A stretch of DNA of 48,890 nt from Paracoccus fontiphilus (GTDB taxonomy: Bacteria; Pseudomonadota; Alphaproteobacteria; Rhodobacterales; Rhodobacteraceae): the NCBI RefSeq assembly GCF_017356265.1, contig NZ_JAFNAW010000023.1, forward strand, positions 1 through 48,890. Direction: 5' to 3'. A model generated the notes under the pieces. That model worked only from the letters and a program-made list of their open reading frames with translations, was not told where the DNA came from and did no database searches. Shown here piece by piece: positions 26,420 to 35,372 of the stretch (its first letter is position 1; every line of letters begins with the position of its first letter). The position numbers were made by a program, and so were the translations under genes.

Positions 26420-27268
26420 ATGAATGACCGCGACGTCAACATCCTTGGCATTTGCCGCTTTTCCATGCTGGGCCGGGGCGACTGGAAAGCCTATCGCAAC
26501 CAGCCGGACGAGGCGCTGGAGACGATCTACCTGAAGCAGGCGCAGGACCTGTTCGCGCCGGAGCGCCTCGAAGCCCGTCTGGCGACATTCGAGCATCTGA
26601 CCTTGCGGTCGCTGGCGAACCAGTCGGATGGGGACTTCCGCCTGCTGGTCGCCTCGTCGGACCGGATGCCGGACAAATATCGCAAGCGTCTGGAAACCAT
26701 CTGCCGGGACGTGGAGCAGGTCGTGCTGCGCTTCCTTCCTCCGACCCATATTTCCGATGCCATCCAGCAGATCGCGCCCGAGGTCGGCCTAGATCTGGCC
26801 GACACGGTCCAGTTCCGCCTGGATGACGACGACTGCGTGTCCAAGGACTATATACGCCGCCTGCGCCGCCATGCGGCCAGCATGTGGCGCAACGCTCATT
26901 TCGCCGTCAGCTTCCCGTCGATCTTCTATTGCATCACGGACGGACCGACCGAGGGCATCTATGACTGGTACAGCCCCTTCTTCAGTGCAGGCGCTGCAAT
27001 CCGCCATTCATCGCGCACGATCTTCGACTATGGTCATTATGCCATCCCCACGCGCCTGGTGGCGGTCACCGATCCGCATTTCCCCAACATCGTGACACAT
27101 CGCGGCGACAATGATACCCCGCGTCACGCGCCCGAGATCCTGCGCAAGCGGGGAATGCGCCCGGCAAGCCGGGCCGACGTGGAGCGCGCGATCGAGCGGC
27201 ATTTCGATTATCTGACGGCCGAGGGGATGGAGCTTTGCAGCTTCGACCGGATGCTGGCAACGGCCTAG
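26420..27268 (+). CDS. Putative rhamnosyltransferase (PF11316-like)
   Basis: A 282-residue cytosolic glycosyltransferase-like protein with no membrane segments. It begins with the family-typical ILGICRFSMLGRGDW. VQFRLDDDDCVSKDYIRRLR near residues 132-151 carries the acidic DDDD cluster that would bind the metal and nucleotide sugar. Later motifs are FSAGAAIRHSSRTIFDYGHY and PNIVTHRGDNDT. The family is annotated as putative rhamnosyl transferase, but biochemical proof is scarce. AGGAA lies upstream of ATG 26420. No other polysaccharide genes are adjacent, so its acceptor is unknown. Confidence 0.85.
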   Translation: MNDRDVNILGICRFSMLGRGDWKAYRNQPDEALETIYLKQAQDLFAPERLEARLATFEHLTLRSLANQSDGDFRLLVASSDRMPDKYRKRLETICRDVEQVVLRFLPPTHISDAIQQIAPEVGLDLADTVQFRLDDDDCVSKDYIRRLRRHAASMWRNAHFAVSFPSIFYCITDGPTEGIYDWYSPFFSAGAAIRHSSRTIFDYGHYAIPTRLVAVTDPHFPNIVTHRGDNDTPRHAPEILRKRGMRPASRADVERAIERHFDYLTAEGMELCSFDRMLATA

Positions 27269-27431
27269 ACGACAGCGATGCGGTCCGTCCCGCCATGCGT
27301 CGGCCTTGCCCCTCCATGCCGCAGGCCGAACACCGCCCGCCGGGCAGAAGGGCCCGGTAACGCGCCTGTGTCTTGGGTGATTGGCTGATTCGGGTCACGC
27401 TGAACCACCGCAACAAGAGACAGGAGCCCTC

Positions 27432-27584
27432 ATGACGCGACTTTCCCTTGCCACTCTCACCGCCTGCCTGCTTGCCGCGCCGGTTCTGGCCTCTCAAGGT
27501 CCGATCGGGACAGACAAGGCCGCAGGTCCGGCGCCCACGCTGATCGTGGCCGATTGCCCCGGCAAGCCGCCGGTGAATGCCTGA
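27432..27584 (+). CDS. Small secreted peptide of unknown function
   Basis: A 50-residue product with a clear Sec signal peptide: MTRLSL, a hydrophobic core ATLTACLLAAPVL, and a likely cut after Ala-Ser near residues 20-21. This leaves a mature peptide of about 30 residues ending in VADCPGKPPVNA, with a single Cys. ATG 27432 has GGAG about 7 bases upstream. I do not recognise the family. It sits alone between the rhamnosyltransferase gene and a palindromic element, 163 bases from the former, so it likely has its own promoter. Confidence 0.55.
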   Translation: MTRLSLATLTACLLAAPVLASQGPIGTDKAAGPAPTLIVADCPGKPPVNA

Positions 27585-27623
27585 AGCCTGCGCAACGCCC
27601 GCGGGCGTTGCGTTTCCTGGCAT

Positions 27624-27685
27624 AGGGTGGAGGTTCGCCCCACCTTTCATCGACGTCGCGATGGTGGGGTGAAACCCACCATACG
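27624..27685. repeat. Palindromic element of two inverted GGTGGG-type units
   Basis: Two related units of about 22 bases face each other. The first is AGGGTGGAGGTT-CGCCCCACCT, the second ATGGTGGGGTG-AAACCCACCAT, around a central CGACGTCG palindrome. Each unit is itself a hairpin (GGTGG/CCACC and GGTGGG/CCCACC). It fills the gap between the small secreted peptide and the convergent ettA stop. It may act as a terminator for both and resembles dispersed GGTGGGTTTCACCC elements seen in many Proteobacteria. Confidence 0.6.
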
Positions 27686-27687
27686 GT

Positions 27688-29343
27688 TCAGCGCGCGAAC
27701 TTCTTGTACTTCACCCGCTTCGGTTCGATGCTGTCGGGCCCCAGACGCCGCACCTTGTCCTGCTCGTAGGCCTCGAAGTTGCCCTCGAACCACTCGACAT
27801 GGGCATCGCCTTCAAACGCCAGGATATGCGTGCACAGGCGGTCCAGGAAGAAGCGGTCGTGCGAGATGATGACGGCGCAGCCGGCGAAATCCTCCAGCGC
27901 GGCTTCAAGGGCCTGCAGGGTTTCCACGTCCAGGTCGTTGGTCGGTTCATCCAGCAGCAGCACGTTGCCGCCCGATTTCAGCAGCTTCGCCATGTGGACG
28001 CGGTTGCGTTCGCCGCCCGACAGCTGGCCCACCTTCTTCTGCTGGTCGCCGCCCTTGAAGTTGAAGGCCGAACAATAGGCGCGGCTGTTCATCTGCGCGT
28101 CGCCCAGGACGATCTGCTCGGCGCCGCCGCTGATTTCCTCCCACACGGTCTTCTGCGCGTCCAGGGCATCGCGCGACTGGTCCACATAGGACAGGTGCAC
28201 CGTGTCGCCATAGGCGATCTCGCCCGCGTCGGGTTTTTCCTGGCCCGTCAGCATGCGGAACAGGGTGGACTTGCCCGCGCCGTTGGGGCCGATCACGCCG
28301 ACGATGCCGCCGGGCGGCAGGGCGAAGTCCAGATCCTCGATCAGAAGCTTGTCGCCCATGGCCTTCTTCAGGCCCGTGACCTCGATCACGCGGTTGCCCA
28401 GGCGTTCGCCGTTCGGGATGATGATCTGGGCGCGCGACAGCTTTTCGCGCTCGGACTGGCTGGCCAGTTCGTTATAGGCGTTGATCCGGGCCTTCTGCTT
28501 GGCCTGGCGGGCCTTGGCGCCGGCGCGGATCCATTCAAGCTCGCGTTCCAGCGTCTTCTGCTTGGACTTGTCCTCGCGCGATTCCTGTTCCAGCCGCTTG
28601 GCCTTCTGTTCCAGCCAGGCGGAATAGTTGCCTTCGTAGGGGATGCCCCGGCCGCGATCCAGTTCCAGGATCCAGCTGGTGATGTCGTCCAGGAAATAGC
28701 GGTCGTGGGTCACGATCAGGATCGTGCCCTTGTATTCGATCAGGTGCTTTTGCAGCCAGGCGATGGTTTCCGCGTCCAGGTGGTTGGTCGGTTCGTCCAG
28801 CAGCAGCATGTCCGGCGCTTCCAGCAGCAGCTTGCACAGCGCCACGCGGCGGCGTTCCCCGCCCGACAGGCTGGTCACGTCGGCATCGTCCGGCGGGCAG
28901 CGTAGCGCCTCCATTGCGACATCGACCTGGCTGTCCAGATCCCACAGGTTCTCGGCGTCGATCTCGTCCTGAAGCTTCGCCATCTCCTCGGCGGTCTCGT
29001 CCGAGTAGTTCATGGCCAGTTCGTTGTAGCGGTCGAGCTTGGCCTGCTTGGCCTTCACGCCTTCCATCACGTTGCCGCGCACGTTCAGCGCCGGGTCCAG
29101 TTCCGGTTCCTGCGGCAGGTATCCCACGACCGCGCCCTTGGCGGCCCAAGCCTCGCCGGAAAAATCCTTGTCCCAGCCTGCCATCAGGCGCAGCAGGGTG
29201 GACTTGCCTGCTCCGTTGACGCCCACCACGCCGATCTTGACGCCCGGCAGGAAGTTCAGGCGGATGTTTTCGAAGACCTTCTTGCCGCCGGGATAAGTCT
29301 TGGACACGCCGTCCATGTGGTACACGAACTGATAGGACGCCAT
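27688..29343 (-). CDS. ettA: Energy-dependent translational throttle protein (ABC-F)
   Basis: A 551-residue cytosolic ABC-F ATPase with two nucleotide-binding domains and no membrane segments. The first has Walker [10 protein letters not shown] near residue 41, signature LSGGERRR and Walker [13 protein letters not shown]. The second has [17 protein letters not shown] and [12 protein letters not shown]. The arm insertion follows the first Walker A and the linker ([20 protein letters not shown]) joins the domains. It is close in length to E. coli EttA (555), which binds the ribosomal E site and gates the first peptide bond by ADP/ATP ratio. ATG 29343 has a GGAG upstream. Confidence 0.96.
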   Translation of the reverse strand: MASYQFVYHMDGVSKTYPGGKKVFENIRLNFLPGVKIGVVGVNGAGKSTLLRLMAGWDKDFSGEAWAAKGAVVGYLPQEPELDPALNVRGNVMEGVKAKQAKLDRYNELAMNYSDETAEEMAKLQDEIDAENLWDLDSQVDVAMEALRCPPDDADVTSLSGGERRRVALCKLLLEAPDMLLLDEPTNHLDAETIAWLQKHLIEYKGTILIVTHDRYFLDDITSWILELDRGRGIPYEGNYSAWLEQKAKRLEQESREDKSKQKTLERELEWIRAGAKARQAKQKARINAYNELASQSEREKLSRAQIIIPNGERLGNRVIEVTGLKKAMGDKLLIEDLDFALPPGGIVGVIGPNGAGKSTLFRMLTGQEKPDAGEIAYGDTVHLSYVDQSRDALDAQKTVWEEISGGAEQIVLGDAQMNSRAYCSAFNFKGGDQQKKVGQLSGGERNRVHMAKLLKSGGNVLLLDEPTNDLDVETLQALEAALEDFAGCAVIISHDRFFLDRLCTHILAFEGDAHVEWFEGNFEAYEQDKVRRLGPDSIEPKRVKYKKFAR

Positions 29344-29399
29344 CAGAATCTCCTGCAGGTTTTGCTGCTATTTAGGCGAAAGCGGGGGCATGGGAAAGG

Positions 29400-30245
29400 T
29401 CAGCGCGTTTCCTCGACGAAATCAGTGCCCAGATGGTCCGCCAGGAAGGCCATCTGAGGGGCCATCCTTTCCGCCAAAGCTGCCACGGCCTCGGGATGGG
29501 GTTGCAGCGGGTTGCGGTTTGCGAAGACCTTCTCGGTGATATGGGAATAAAGATAGGGACCGATCCCCAGATAGGCCTCGACCGCATCCATCACCGATTG
29601 CGGATCGCGGGCGATGCGGCCGAAGGGCAGGACCAGCATGTCGGGAAAGCGGGCCTGCCAGCGGGGCAGGTAGCTGGCATAGTCGCCCCGGTCATAAAGG
29701 ACCGGATTGTCGATCTCGGCCATCCAGTCGGCCAGCGTCTCGGGGCGCCGCTTTTCGCGCTGCAGGTTCATGCGCAATTGCGACACGGCGCGATCGACCG
29801 GATGGCGGATCAGGTAGATGATCCTGGCCTTGGGCAGGAAGTTCGCGATGTAATCGACCCCCTCGTCCGGCAGGGTCGAGTATTCGGGCGTGAAGTCCAT
29901 CGGCATGGCGACGCGTGGCGCGGGGGCGAAGACGCGTTTGTACCACTGGTTGTGAAACATCTTGCCGCGCGTCACGGACTGCAGATAGCTTTCCAGATCT
30001 GGCGGAACAGGGATGCCGCGCTTCGCGTGGCGATCGCGGATTTCCTGCGGCTTCTGGCGGTAATGCCAGCCGATCCATTTCTGGTGGCCGGGAATGAACA
30101 GGTGGTTGAAATACTGCACCTCCTTGAACGGAGGAATCCAGATCTGCGGATGCTGGCCCAGCATCTGCGCCAGCCAGCTTGTGCCCGCCTTCTGCGCCCC
30201 GATGCAGAGCGCGCCGGGCTTTCGCGGTTGACCCGCGGGGTCCAT
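29400..30245 (-). CDS. Sulfotransferase family protein
   Basis: A 281-residue cytosolic protein with the PAPS-binding 5' loop CIGAQKAGTSWL at residues 14-25 and the 3'-phosphate motif IYLIRHPVDRAVSQL near residue 133. This is the Sulfotransfer_1 pattern, in which sulfate moves from PAPS to an alcohol or amine. ATG 30245 is the first Met before the conserved core and lies 17 bases after the stop of the MT-A70 gene, so the two are likely cotranscribed. The frame is open further upstream, but those codons are the methyltransferase gene in another frame. Acceptor unknown; bacterial members modify lipids, glycans or Nod-factor-like molecules. Confidence 0.88.
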   Translation of the reverse strand: MDPAGQPRKPGALCIGAQKAGTSWLAQMLGQHPQIWIPPFKEVQYFNHLFIPGHQKWIGWHYRQKPQEIRDRHAKRGIPVPPDLESYLQSVTRGKMFHNQWYKRVFAPAPRVAMPMDFTPEYSTLPDEGVDYIANFLPKARIIYLIRHPVDRAVSQLRMNLQREKRRPETLADWMAEIDNPVLYDRGDYASYLPRWQARFPDMLVLPFGRIARDPQSVMDAVEAYLGIGPYLYSHITEKVFANRNPLQPHPEAVAALAERMAPQMAFLADHLGTDFVEETR

Positions 30246-30262
30246 GACCGTGCCCAGACTAC

Positions 30263-30898
30263 TCAAGGCAACTTCACCACGGTGCTTTGCGAGTGGTTCG
30301 CATAGGTCGGCCAGTCGGGTTGATACGCCTCGGCCTGATTGCCCCAGACGGTCCAGCCGGGGCGTGGGCCGCGCGCGAACATTTCCAGCCGGGGACCCCA
30401 GGAACAGGCTTCGATCAGGGGGTACTGCTCGTCGGGCTTGCGGCTGTGCTCGCGCTTTTGGGTGGCGATGACGTTTTCCTGGGACCGGCCCGCATCCAGC
30501 GTGCGGACGTCCTTGCCGCGCACGCCGAACAGCAGGATTTCGGTCACGTTGCGGAAATAGAACCCCACGCCGCGCCGGTCGGGACCGCCATCCTTGCGGG
30601 TCTTGTACCAGATCAGGTTGGACTTGTAGGTGAAGCCCCAGCGCTCCATGACCTTCAACCCTTCCGGCAGCAGCGCGTTGGGCACCCACATGTAGAGATG
30701 CGACCGGGTGTCCGCGACGGTTGCGACCGGCAGGTCGCAGATCTCGTCCAGCGTCATCGTGGGATAGCGCGACAGGCGCTTGTGTTCCGGGGCCATCTTG
30801 CCGGTGCGGTTCTGGAACTGCCAGGGCGGGTCGGCCAGGATGGTGCCGAACCTGACCGCGCCGGCGGTGGCCAGAAGATCGTCAGACGCGCTGCTCAA
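30263..30898 (-). CDS. MT-A70 family adenine-N6 methyltransferase (orphan)
   Basis: A 211-residue SAM-dependent methyltransferase. The catalytic DPPW motif is at residues 23-26 (ILADPPWQF). Y-P-T-M-T-L-D-E-I, SHLYMWVPNALLPEG, WGFTYKSNLIWYKTR and GWTVWGNQAEAY complete the MT-A70 core. The length matches the compact bacterial members, which methylate adenine in DNA, some of them from phages or mobile elements. No restriction endonuclease is beside it. The neighbours are a sulfotransferase downstream and rimO upstream, so it reads as a solitary epigenetic methylase. The target sequence is not predictable from the gene. Confidence 0.9.
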   Translation of the reverse strand: MSSASDDLLATAGAVRFGTILADPPWQFQNRTGKMAPEHKRLSRYPTMTLDEICDLPVATVADTRSHLYMWVPNALLPEGLKVMERWGFTYKSNLIWYKTRKDGGPDRRGVGFYFRNVTEILLFGVRGKDVRTLDAGRSQENVIATQKREHSRKPDEQYPLIEACSWGPRLEMFARGPRPGWTVWGNQAEAYQPDWPTYANHSQSTVVKLP

Positions 30899-30994
30899 GC
30901 TGGGCCTCCGCCAAAGGGTTCGCGATCCCGAACACCATTAGCGGACAGCCTGCCGCGCCGCCACCTTCAATCCAGGGTAGCCGGCGCGACCGCG

Positions 30995-32359
30995 TTACAA
31001 TCGGCCCCAAAGGTCGTATTCGCCCGCCTCGTCCACCGTGACGGTCACGATGTCGCCGGGGGCGAGGCTTTCAAAGCCCTCGTCGATGAACAGGTTGCCG
31101 TCGATTTCCGGGGCATCGGCCTTGGTGCGGCAGGTCGCGCCCTGATCGTCCACGCTGTCCACGATCACCTCGATCCGGCTGCCCACCTTGGCTTGCAGCT
31201 TGGCCTCGCTGATCGCCTGCGCCTTTTCCATGAAGCGGTCGAAGCGATCCTGCTTGATCTCGGCGGGGACATGGTCGGGCAGGTCGTTGGCCCGCGCGCC
31301 CTTGACGTTCTCGTACTGGAAGGCGCCCACGCGATCCAGTTGCGCCTCGTCCAGCCAGTCGAGCAGGGTCTGGAACTCTGCCTCGGTCTCGCCCGGATAG
31401 CCCACGATGAAGGTGGATCGCAGGGTGATCTCGGGGCAGATCGCGCGCCAGGCGGCGATCTCGTCCAGGGTCCGGGCGGCGGCGGCGGGGCGGGCCATGC
31501 GGCGCAGCACGTCGGGATGGGCGTGCTGGAAGGGGATGTCCAGATAGGGCAGCACCAGGCCGTCCGCCATCAGCGGGATCAAGTCGCGGACATGGGGATA
31601 GGGATAGACGTAATGCAGCCGCACCCATGCCCCCAAGGAGCCCAGGTCGCGCGCCAGATCGGTGATATGCGCGCGGTGGCCGCGCTCGGTTTCAAACCTG
31701 CGGTCGAGACCATAGGCGCTGGTGTCCTGGCTGATGACCAGCAGTTCCTTGACCCCGGCCTGCACCAGCTTCTCGGCCTCGCGCACCACGGCATGGGCGG
31801 GGCGGCTGACCAGCTTGCCGCGCATGTCCGGAATGATGCAGAACTTGCACTTGTGATTGCAGCCTTCCGAAATCTTCAGATAGCTGTAGTGGCGCGGCGT
31901 CAGGCTGACACCCGATGCGGGCAGCAGGTCGATGAAGGGGTCGGGCTGCGGCGGCACGGCGGCATGGACGGCATCCAGAACCGCTTCGTATTGATGCGGG
32001 CCGGTCACGGCCAGCACCTTCGGGTGCGCGCCGGTGATGTATTCAGGCTCGGCCCCCAGGCAGCCGGTGACAAGCACCTTGCCGTTCTCGCGCAGCGCCT
32101 CGCCGATGGCGTCCAGGGATTCGGCCTTGGCGCTGTCCAGGAAGCCGCAGGTGTTCACGATCACCGCGTCCGCGCCCTTGTAGTCGGGGCTGATCGCATA
32201 GCCTTCAGCCCGCAGGCGGGTCAGGATGCGTTCGCTGTCCACAAGCGCCTTGGGACAGCCAAGACTGACCATGCCAATGGTTGGCTGGCCTTCCCGCCGT
32301 TCATCGGGAATACGGGCGCGCGCCAGGTCGGGGCGCAGATCGGGCGGGTTCATGTGCAT
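30995..32359 (-). CDS. rimO: Ribosomal protein S12 methylthiotransferase
   Basis: A 454-residue radical-SAM methylthiotransferase that adds a methylthio group to the conserved Asp of ribosomal protein S12. The N-terminal UPF0004 domain carries Cys35 ([12 protein letters not shown]), [10 protein letters not shown] and VTGCLGA, the ligands of the second Fe-S cluster. The radical-SAM motif is CNHKCKFC near residue 173. A C-terminal TRAM domain (about 385-450) closes it. [12 protein letters not shown] and the S12-type IIP following the cluster motif distinguish RimO from MiaB. ATG 32359 and ATG 32353 are both possible starts. Confidence 0.96.
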   Translation of the reverse strand: MHMNPPDLRPDLARARIPDERREGQPTIGMVSLGCPKALVDSERILTRLRAEGYAISPDYKGADAVIVNTCGFLDSAKAESLDAIGEALRENGKVLVTGCLGAEPEYITGAHPKVLAVTGPHQYEAVLDAVHAAVPPQPDPFIDLLPASGVSLTPRHYSYLKISEGCNHKCKFCIIPDMRGKLVSRPAHAVVREAEKLVQAGVKELLVISQDTSAYGLDRRFETERGHRAHITDLARDLGSLGAWVRLHYVYPYPHVRDLIPLMADGLVLPYLDIPFQHAHPDVLRRMARPAAAARTLDEIAAWRAICPEITLRSTFIVGYPGETEAEFQTLLDWLDEAQLDRVGAFQYENVKGARANDLPDHVPAEIKQDRFDRFMEKAQAISEAKLQAKVGSRIEVIVDSVDDQGATCRTKADAPEIDGNLFIDEGFESLAPGDIVTVTVDEAGEYDLWGRL

Positions 32360-32466
32360 CCGCCGCAGATAGGTGATTCGGTGCCGCCAGAAAAGGGGGA
32401 TGCGACCTGTCGCGTTGTCGCCAGAACGTGATTTCCAGAACCGGGGCCGATCGGCAAGATGACCGC

Positions 32467-33210
32467 ATGAGCAAAATGCGCCTGATCCTTGCCGCCGCCC
32501 TGCTGGCCGCCCTGGCCGCCACCAGCCATGCCGACATCGTCGAGCGCGGCCGCTTCATCGACGTGGAAAACCATCGCGGCGGCAACGTCCTGCAGATGGT
32601 CCAGTTGCGCGAACGGCTGGCGCAGTCGGGCAAGACGGTGCGCATCCGCGGCTATTGCCGTTCGGCCTGCACCATCCTGACGACGCTGCCCAATGCCTGC
32701 CTGGGCGGCGGCGCGCGCATCGGCTTTCACGCCCCGCGCATTCCGAACACCCAGATCATCCCGCCCCTGGTGGACCAGATCATGGGCAACTACTACCGCG
32801 GCGGCATCCGCGACCGCTGGTTCGGCGGCTGGAACAGGTCCATGGAGATGCAGGTCATCACCGCCCGGCAATATGTCCGCATGGACCCGCAGGCGCGGAT
32901 TTGCGGCCCGGACCGGCAAGGCTCACTCGCGCAGCCGCCAGCCCGTCGCGAAGATCCAGCGGATCGCCACGCAGCACGCCGCGATCATCAGGCTGACCGC
33001 CACAAGGGACACGCCGACCGGCACGTCGGCAAGGCCGAAGAACGACCAGCGAAAGCCCGACACCAGGTACAGGACCGGGTTCAGCTTGGCCACGCCTTCC
33101 CAGAATGGCGGCAGCATGTCCGACGAATAGAACGCGCCGCCCAGAAACACCAAGGGCGTGATGACCATCATCGGCACGATCTGCAACTGCTCGAAGCTCT
33201 TCGCCCATAG
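32467..33210 (+). CDS. Secreted ClpP/crotonase-like protein with antisense run-through tail
   Basis: The frame from ATG 32467 gives 247 residues. Residues 1-22 are a Sec signal peptide ([17 protein letters not shown]). Residues about 23-150 resemble the periplasmic ClpP-like group (COG3904-like): [29 protein letters not shown] with a Ser placed as the nucleophile, and [10 protein letters not shown]. The recognisable domain ends near RMDPQARIC (residue 149). After that no stop occurs until 33208, and the last 96 or so codons lie antisense to the convergent ABC-2 permease gene. That tail is Arg/His-rich and unlike a natural fold. The original stop codon may have been lost by a deletion. Confidence 0.65.
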   Translation: MSKMRLILAAALLAALAATSHADIVERGRFIDVENHRGGNVLQMVQLRERLAQSGKTVRIRGYCRSACTILTTLPNACLGGGARIGFHAPRIPNTQIIPPLVDQIMGNYYRGGIRDRWFGGWNRSMEMQVITARQYVRMDPQARICGPDRQGSLAQPPARREDPADRHAARRDHQADRHKGHADRHVGKAEERPAKARHQVQDRVQLGHAFPEWRQHVRRIERAAQKHQGRDDHHRHDLQLLEALRP

Positions 33211-33693
33211 GCCGATGATGAAACCCAGCAGGCTGAAGCCCGTCGCGGTCAGCACCAGGAAGGCCAGCATCCAGAACGGGTGCAGGATATGGACCCCCAC
33301 GAAGAAGAAGCTGGTCAGCAGGATCACCAGGGCGATCAGCACAGCCTTCATTGCGGCGGCGCCGACAAAGCCCAGCGTGACCTCGATCCAGCCGACCGGG
33401 GACACCAGGTATTCATAGATGGTCCCGCTGAACTTGGGGAAGTAGATGCCGAAGCTTGCGTTGCTGACCGATTGCTGCAGGATCGTCAGCATCATCAGGC
33501 CGGGCACGATGAAGGCGCCGTATTCCACGCCCTCGACCGACTGGATGCGCCCGCCGATGGCCGCGCCGAAGACCACGAAATACAGCACCGTGGACACCAC
33601 CGGCGACAGCAGCGACTGCATGACGGTGCGGAAGAACCGCGTCATCTCGTGGTGAAAGATCGCCCCCACGCCGGGCCAGTTGATGCCGCTCAT
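32923..33693 (-). CDS. ABC-2 type transporter permease
   Basis: A 256-residue integral membrane protein with six predicted helices, of the ABC-2/DrrB-like group. Typical segments are an N-terminal amphipathic stretch before helix 1, [18 protein letters not shown] near residue 80 and [19 protein letters not shown] near the last periplasmic loop. Paired with the ATPase encoded just upstream (its start overlaps the ATPase stop by ATGA), it forms a two-component exporter. The YadH/YadG-like pair of E. coli is the closest model, and the substrate is unknown. Its last 288 bases face the extended frame of the convergent ClpP-like gene. Confidence 0.92.
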   Translation of the reverse strand: MSGINWPGVGAIFHHEMTRFFRTVMQSLLSPVVSTVLYFVVFGAAIGGRIQSVEGVEYGAFIVPGLMMLTILQQSVSNASFGIYFPKFSGTIYEYLVSPVGWIEVTLGFVGAAAMKAVLIALVILLTSFFFVGVHILHPFWMLAFLVLTATGFSLLGFIIGLWAKSFEQLQIVPMMVITPLVFLGGAFYSSDMLPPFWEGVAKLNPVLYLVSGFRWSFFGLADVPVGVSLVAVSLMIAACCVAIRWIFATGWRLRE

Positions 33694-34631
33694 GCCGTCA
33701 CCTCCTGACGCGGTTCGGCAACCAGCGTCATGAACACCTCTTCCAGGCTGGACTGCCGGGTGGACACGTCGCGCACCTTGATCCCCTGCCCCGCCAGATC
33801 ACCCAGCAGGCGCGCGATGCCCGTCCGGTCGGCGCGCGTGTCATATTCATAGGCCAGGGACCGGCCGTCGGGCGACAGGCGCAGGCCGCGATCCCCCAGC
33901 ACCGCGGGAACCGCCGCCAGAGGCTCGGACAGTTCGACCGTGAGGGTCTTCTTGCCGAATTCGCCCATCAACTCCGACGTGGGTTTCACCAGCAGAAGCT
34001 GTCCCTTGTTGATGACGCCGATGCGGTCGGCCATTTCCTCGGCTTCCTCCAGGTAGTGCGTGGTCAGGATGATGGTCACGCCGTCGCGGCGAAGCTGGTC
34101 CACCACCTCCCACATCTCGCGGCGCAGGGCCACGTCCACGCCGGCCGTGGGTTCGTCCAGGAACAGCACCTTGGGCCGGTGCGCCAGGGCCTTGGCGATC
34201 AGGACGCGACGCTTCATGCCGCCGGACAGCTCGCGGGTCATGGCGTCGCGCTTGTCCCACAGCGCAAGGCTGCGCAGCACCTTTTCGATATAGGCGTCGT
34301 CGGGCCCCTCGCCGTAAAGGCCGCGCGTGAAGCGGACGCAGTTGATGACCTTCTCGAACGGCTCCAACGCGATTTCCTGCGGCACAAGGCCGATCAGCTT
34401 GCGGGCCGCGCGCCAGTCGGTGCGGATGTCGTGGCCGCCCACGCGGACCGTGCCGCCGGTGGGCACCACCAGCCCGCAGATGATCGAGATCAGCGTGGTC
34501 TTGCCCGCCCCGTTCGGGCCGAGCAGGGCGATGATCTCGCCTTCCTCGATGGTCAGGCTGACATCGCTGAGCGCCTTGGTGCCGCTGCCATACTGCTTGG
34601 AAAGGCTCTCGATCTGGATGATGCCTGTCAT
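33690..34631 (-). CDS. ABC-2 type transporter ATP-binding protein
   Basis: A 313-residue ABC ATPase. Walker A GPNGAGKT is at residues 38-45, Q-loop VPQEIAL, signature LSGGMKRR, Walker [14 protein letters not shown]-loop [12 protein letters not shown]. The C-terminal region of about 75 residues after the ATPase core ([15 protein letters not shown] onward) is the usual YadG/DrrA extension. ATG 34631 has AAGGAA 7 bases upstream; the frame is open further but runs into the FMN reductase gene in another frame. Coupled by ATGA to the permease. A nearby FMN reductase start lies 11 bases past the next stop, so the three genes may be one transcript. Confidence 0.94.
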   Translation of the reverse strand: MTGIIQIESLSKQYGSGTKALSDVSLTIEEGEIIALLGPNGAGKTTLISIICGLVVPTGGTVRVGGHDIRTDWRAARKLIGLVPQEIALEPFEKVINCVRFTRGLYGEGPDDAYIEKVLRSLALWDKRDAMTRELSGGMKRRVLIAKALAHRPKVLFLDEPTAGVDVALRREMWEVVDQLRRDGVTIILTTHYLEEAEEMADRIGVINKGQLLLVKPTSELMGEFGKKTLTVELSEPLAAVPAVLGDRGLRLSPDGRSLAYEYDTRADRTGIARLLGDLAGQGIKVRDVSTRQSSLEEVFMTLVAEPRQEVTA

Positions 34632-34642
34632 CGGGGTTCCTT

Positions 34643-35224
34643 TCACTCGTCCTCGGGGTGGTAGGGCCGGGCGTGGCGTGCGTCGGCCAGGGCGTCCACC
34701 CACCATTCCAGCCGATGCGCGAAGACCGCCATCGCCGCCTCGGCCGCAGCCGCGTCGTTGGGGTCCGTCATGTGTCCCAACTCGTCGAACTTCCGCCAGG
34801 GAGAAGCAAAGCTGACCGTATCGCGCAGCGTCACGGTATGTAATTCCGCCAGGATGATCCGCAAGGCCTCCAGCGCGCGCAAGCCGCCCGAGATGCCGCC
34901 ATAGCCGATCAGCCCCACCGGCCGCGCCCACCATTCCGCGGTGACGGAATCGATCAGCGTCTTCAACTGGCCCGGCTCGGCGTGGTTGTATTCGGGCGTC
35001 ACGATGACGAAGCCGTCGAGATTCGCCATCCTTTCGCGCAGGCGCTTGATCGCAGCCGCGTCGCCGGTCTGCACCGGCAGCAGATCGGGATCGGCAGGGT
35101 CGATGGTGCGCGTGGCGAATCCATGGCCTTCCAGCTGACGGATGACCCAGAAGGCCACCCGGTCGTTGATCCGGCCTTCCCGGATGGACCCCAGGATCAC
35201 CCCGATGCACTTGCGTTCCGCCAT
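34643..35224 (-). CDS. NAD(P)H-dependent FMN reductase family protein
   Basis: A 193-residue flavodoxin-like protein of the NADPH-dependent FMN reductase family. VILGSIREGRINDRVAFWV at about residues 7-25 is the phosphate-binding loop for FMN, and VIVTPEYNHAEPGQLKTLID is the conserved EYN motif. VGLIGYGGISGGLRALEALR completes the flavin site. It would reduce FMN, quinones or chromate-like substrates. ATG 35224 has AAGGAAC 6 bases upstream. It is the first gene of a run leading into the ABC-2 transporter genes 11 bases downstream. Confidence 0.92.
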   Translation of the reverse strand: MAERKCIGVILGSIREGRINDRVAFWVIRQLEGHGFATRTIDPADPDLLPVQTGDAAAIKRLRERMANLDGFVIVTPEYNHAEPGQLKTLIDSVTAEWWARPVGLIGYGGISGGLRALEALRIILAELHTVTLRDTVSFASPWRKFDELGHMTDPNDAAAAEAAMAVFAHRLEWWVDALADARHARPYHPEDE

Positions 35225-35333
35225 GGTTGTTCCTTGCAGCTTCCAGTCCGGGATGACCGTTGAACCCCGATCCTGACGGCAGGACAAGGCGAAAGCGTCG
35301 AACAGGGCGACAGCCGCCCCGACGCCGACGTTC

Positions 35334-35371
35334 AAAAAGCCGGATCAGGGCGCAAGGGTTCCCGCCCCGGC
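35334..35371 (-). terminator. Possible rho-independent terminator after gabT
   Basis: On the minus strand, immediately after the gabT stop, GCCGG pairs with CCGGC with an inner GGCG/CGCC pairing and a bulge, then TTTTT. The stem is imperfect but the T-run and position fit termination. Confidence 0.45.
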
Positions 35372-35372
35372 C

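Noticed and set aside
26222..26749. Minus-strand open frame across the rhamnosyltransferase start
   Set aside because: It is mostly antisense to a gene with clear family motifs, and its composition is Arg/Gln-rich.
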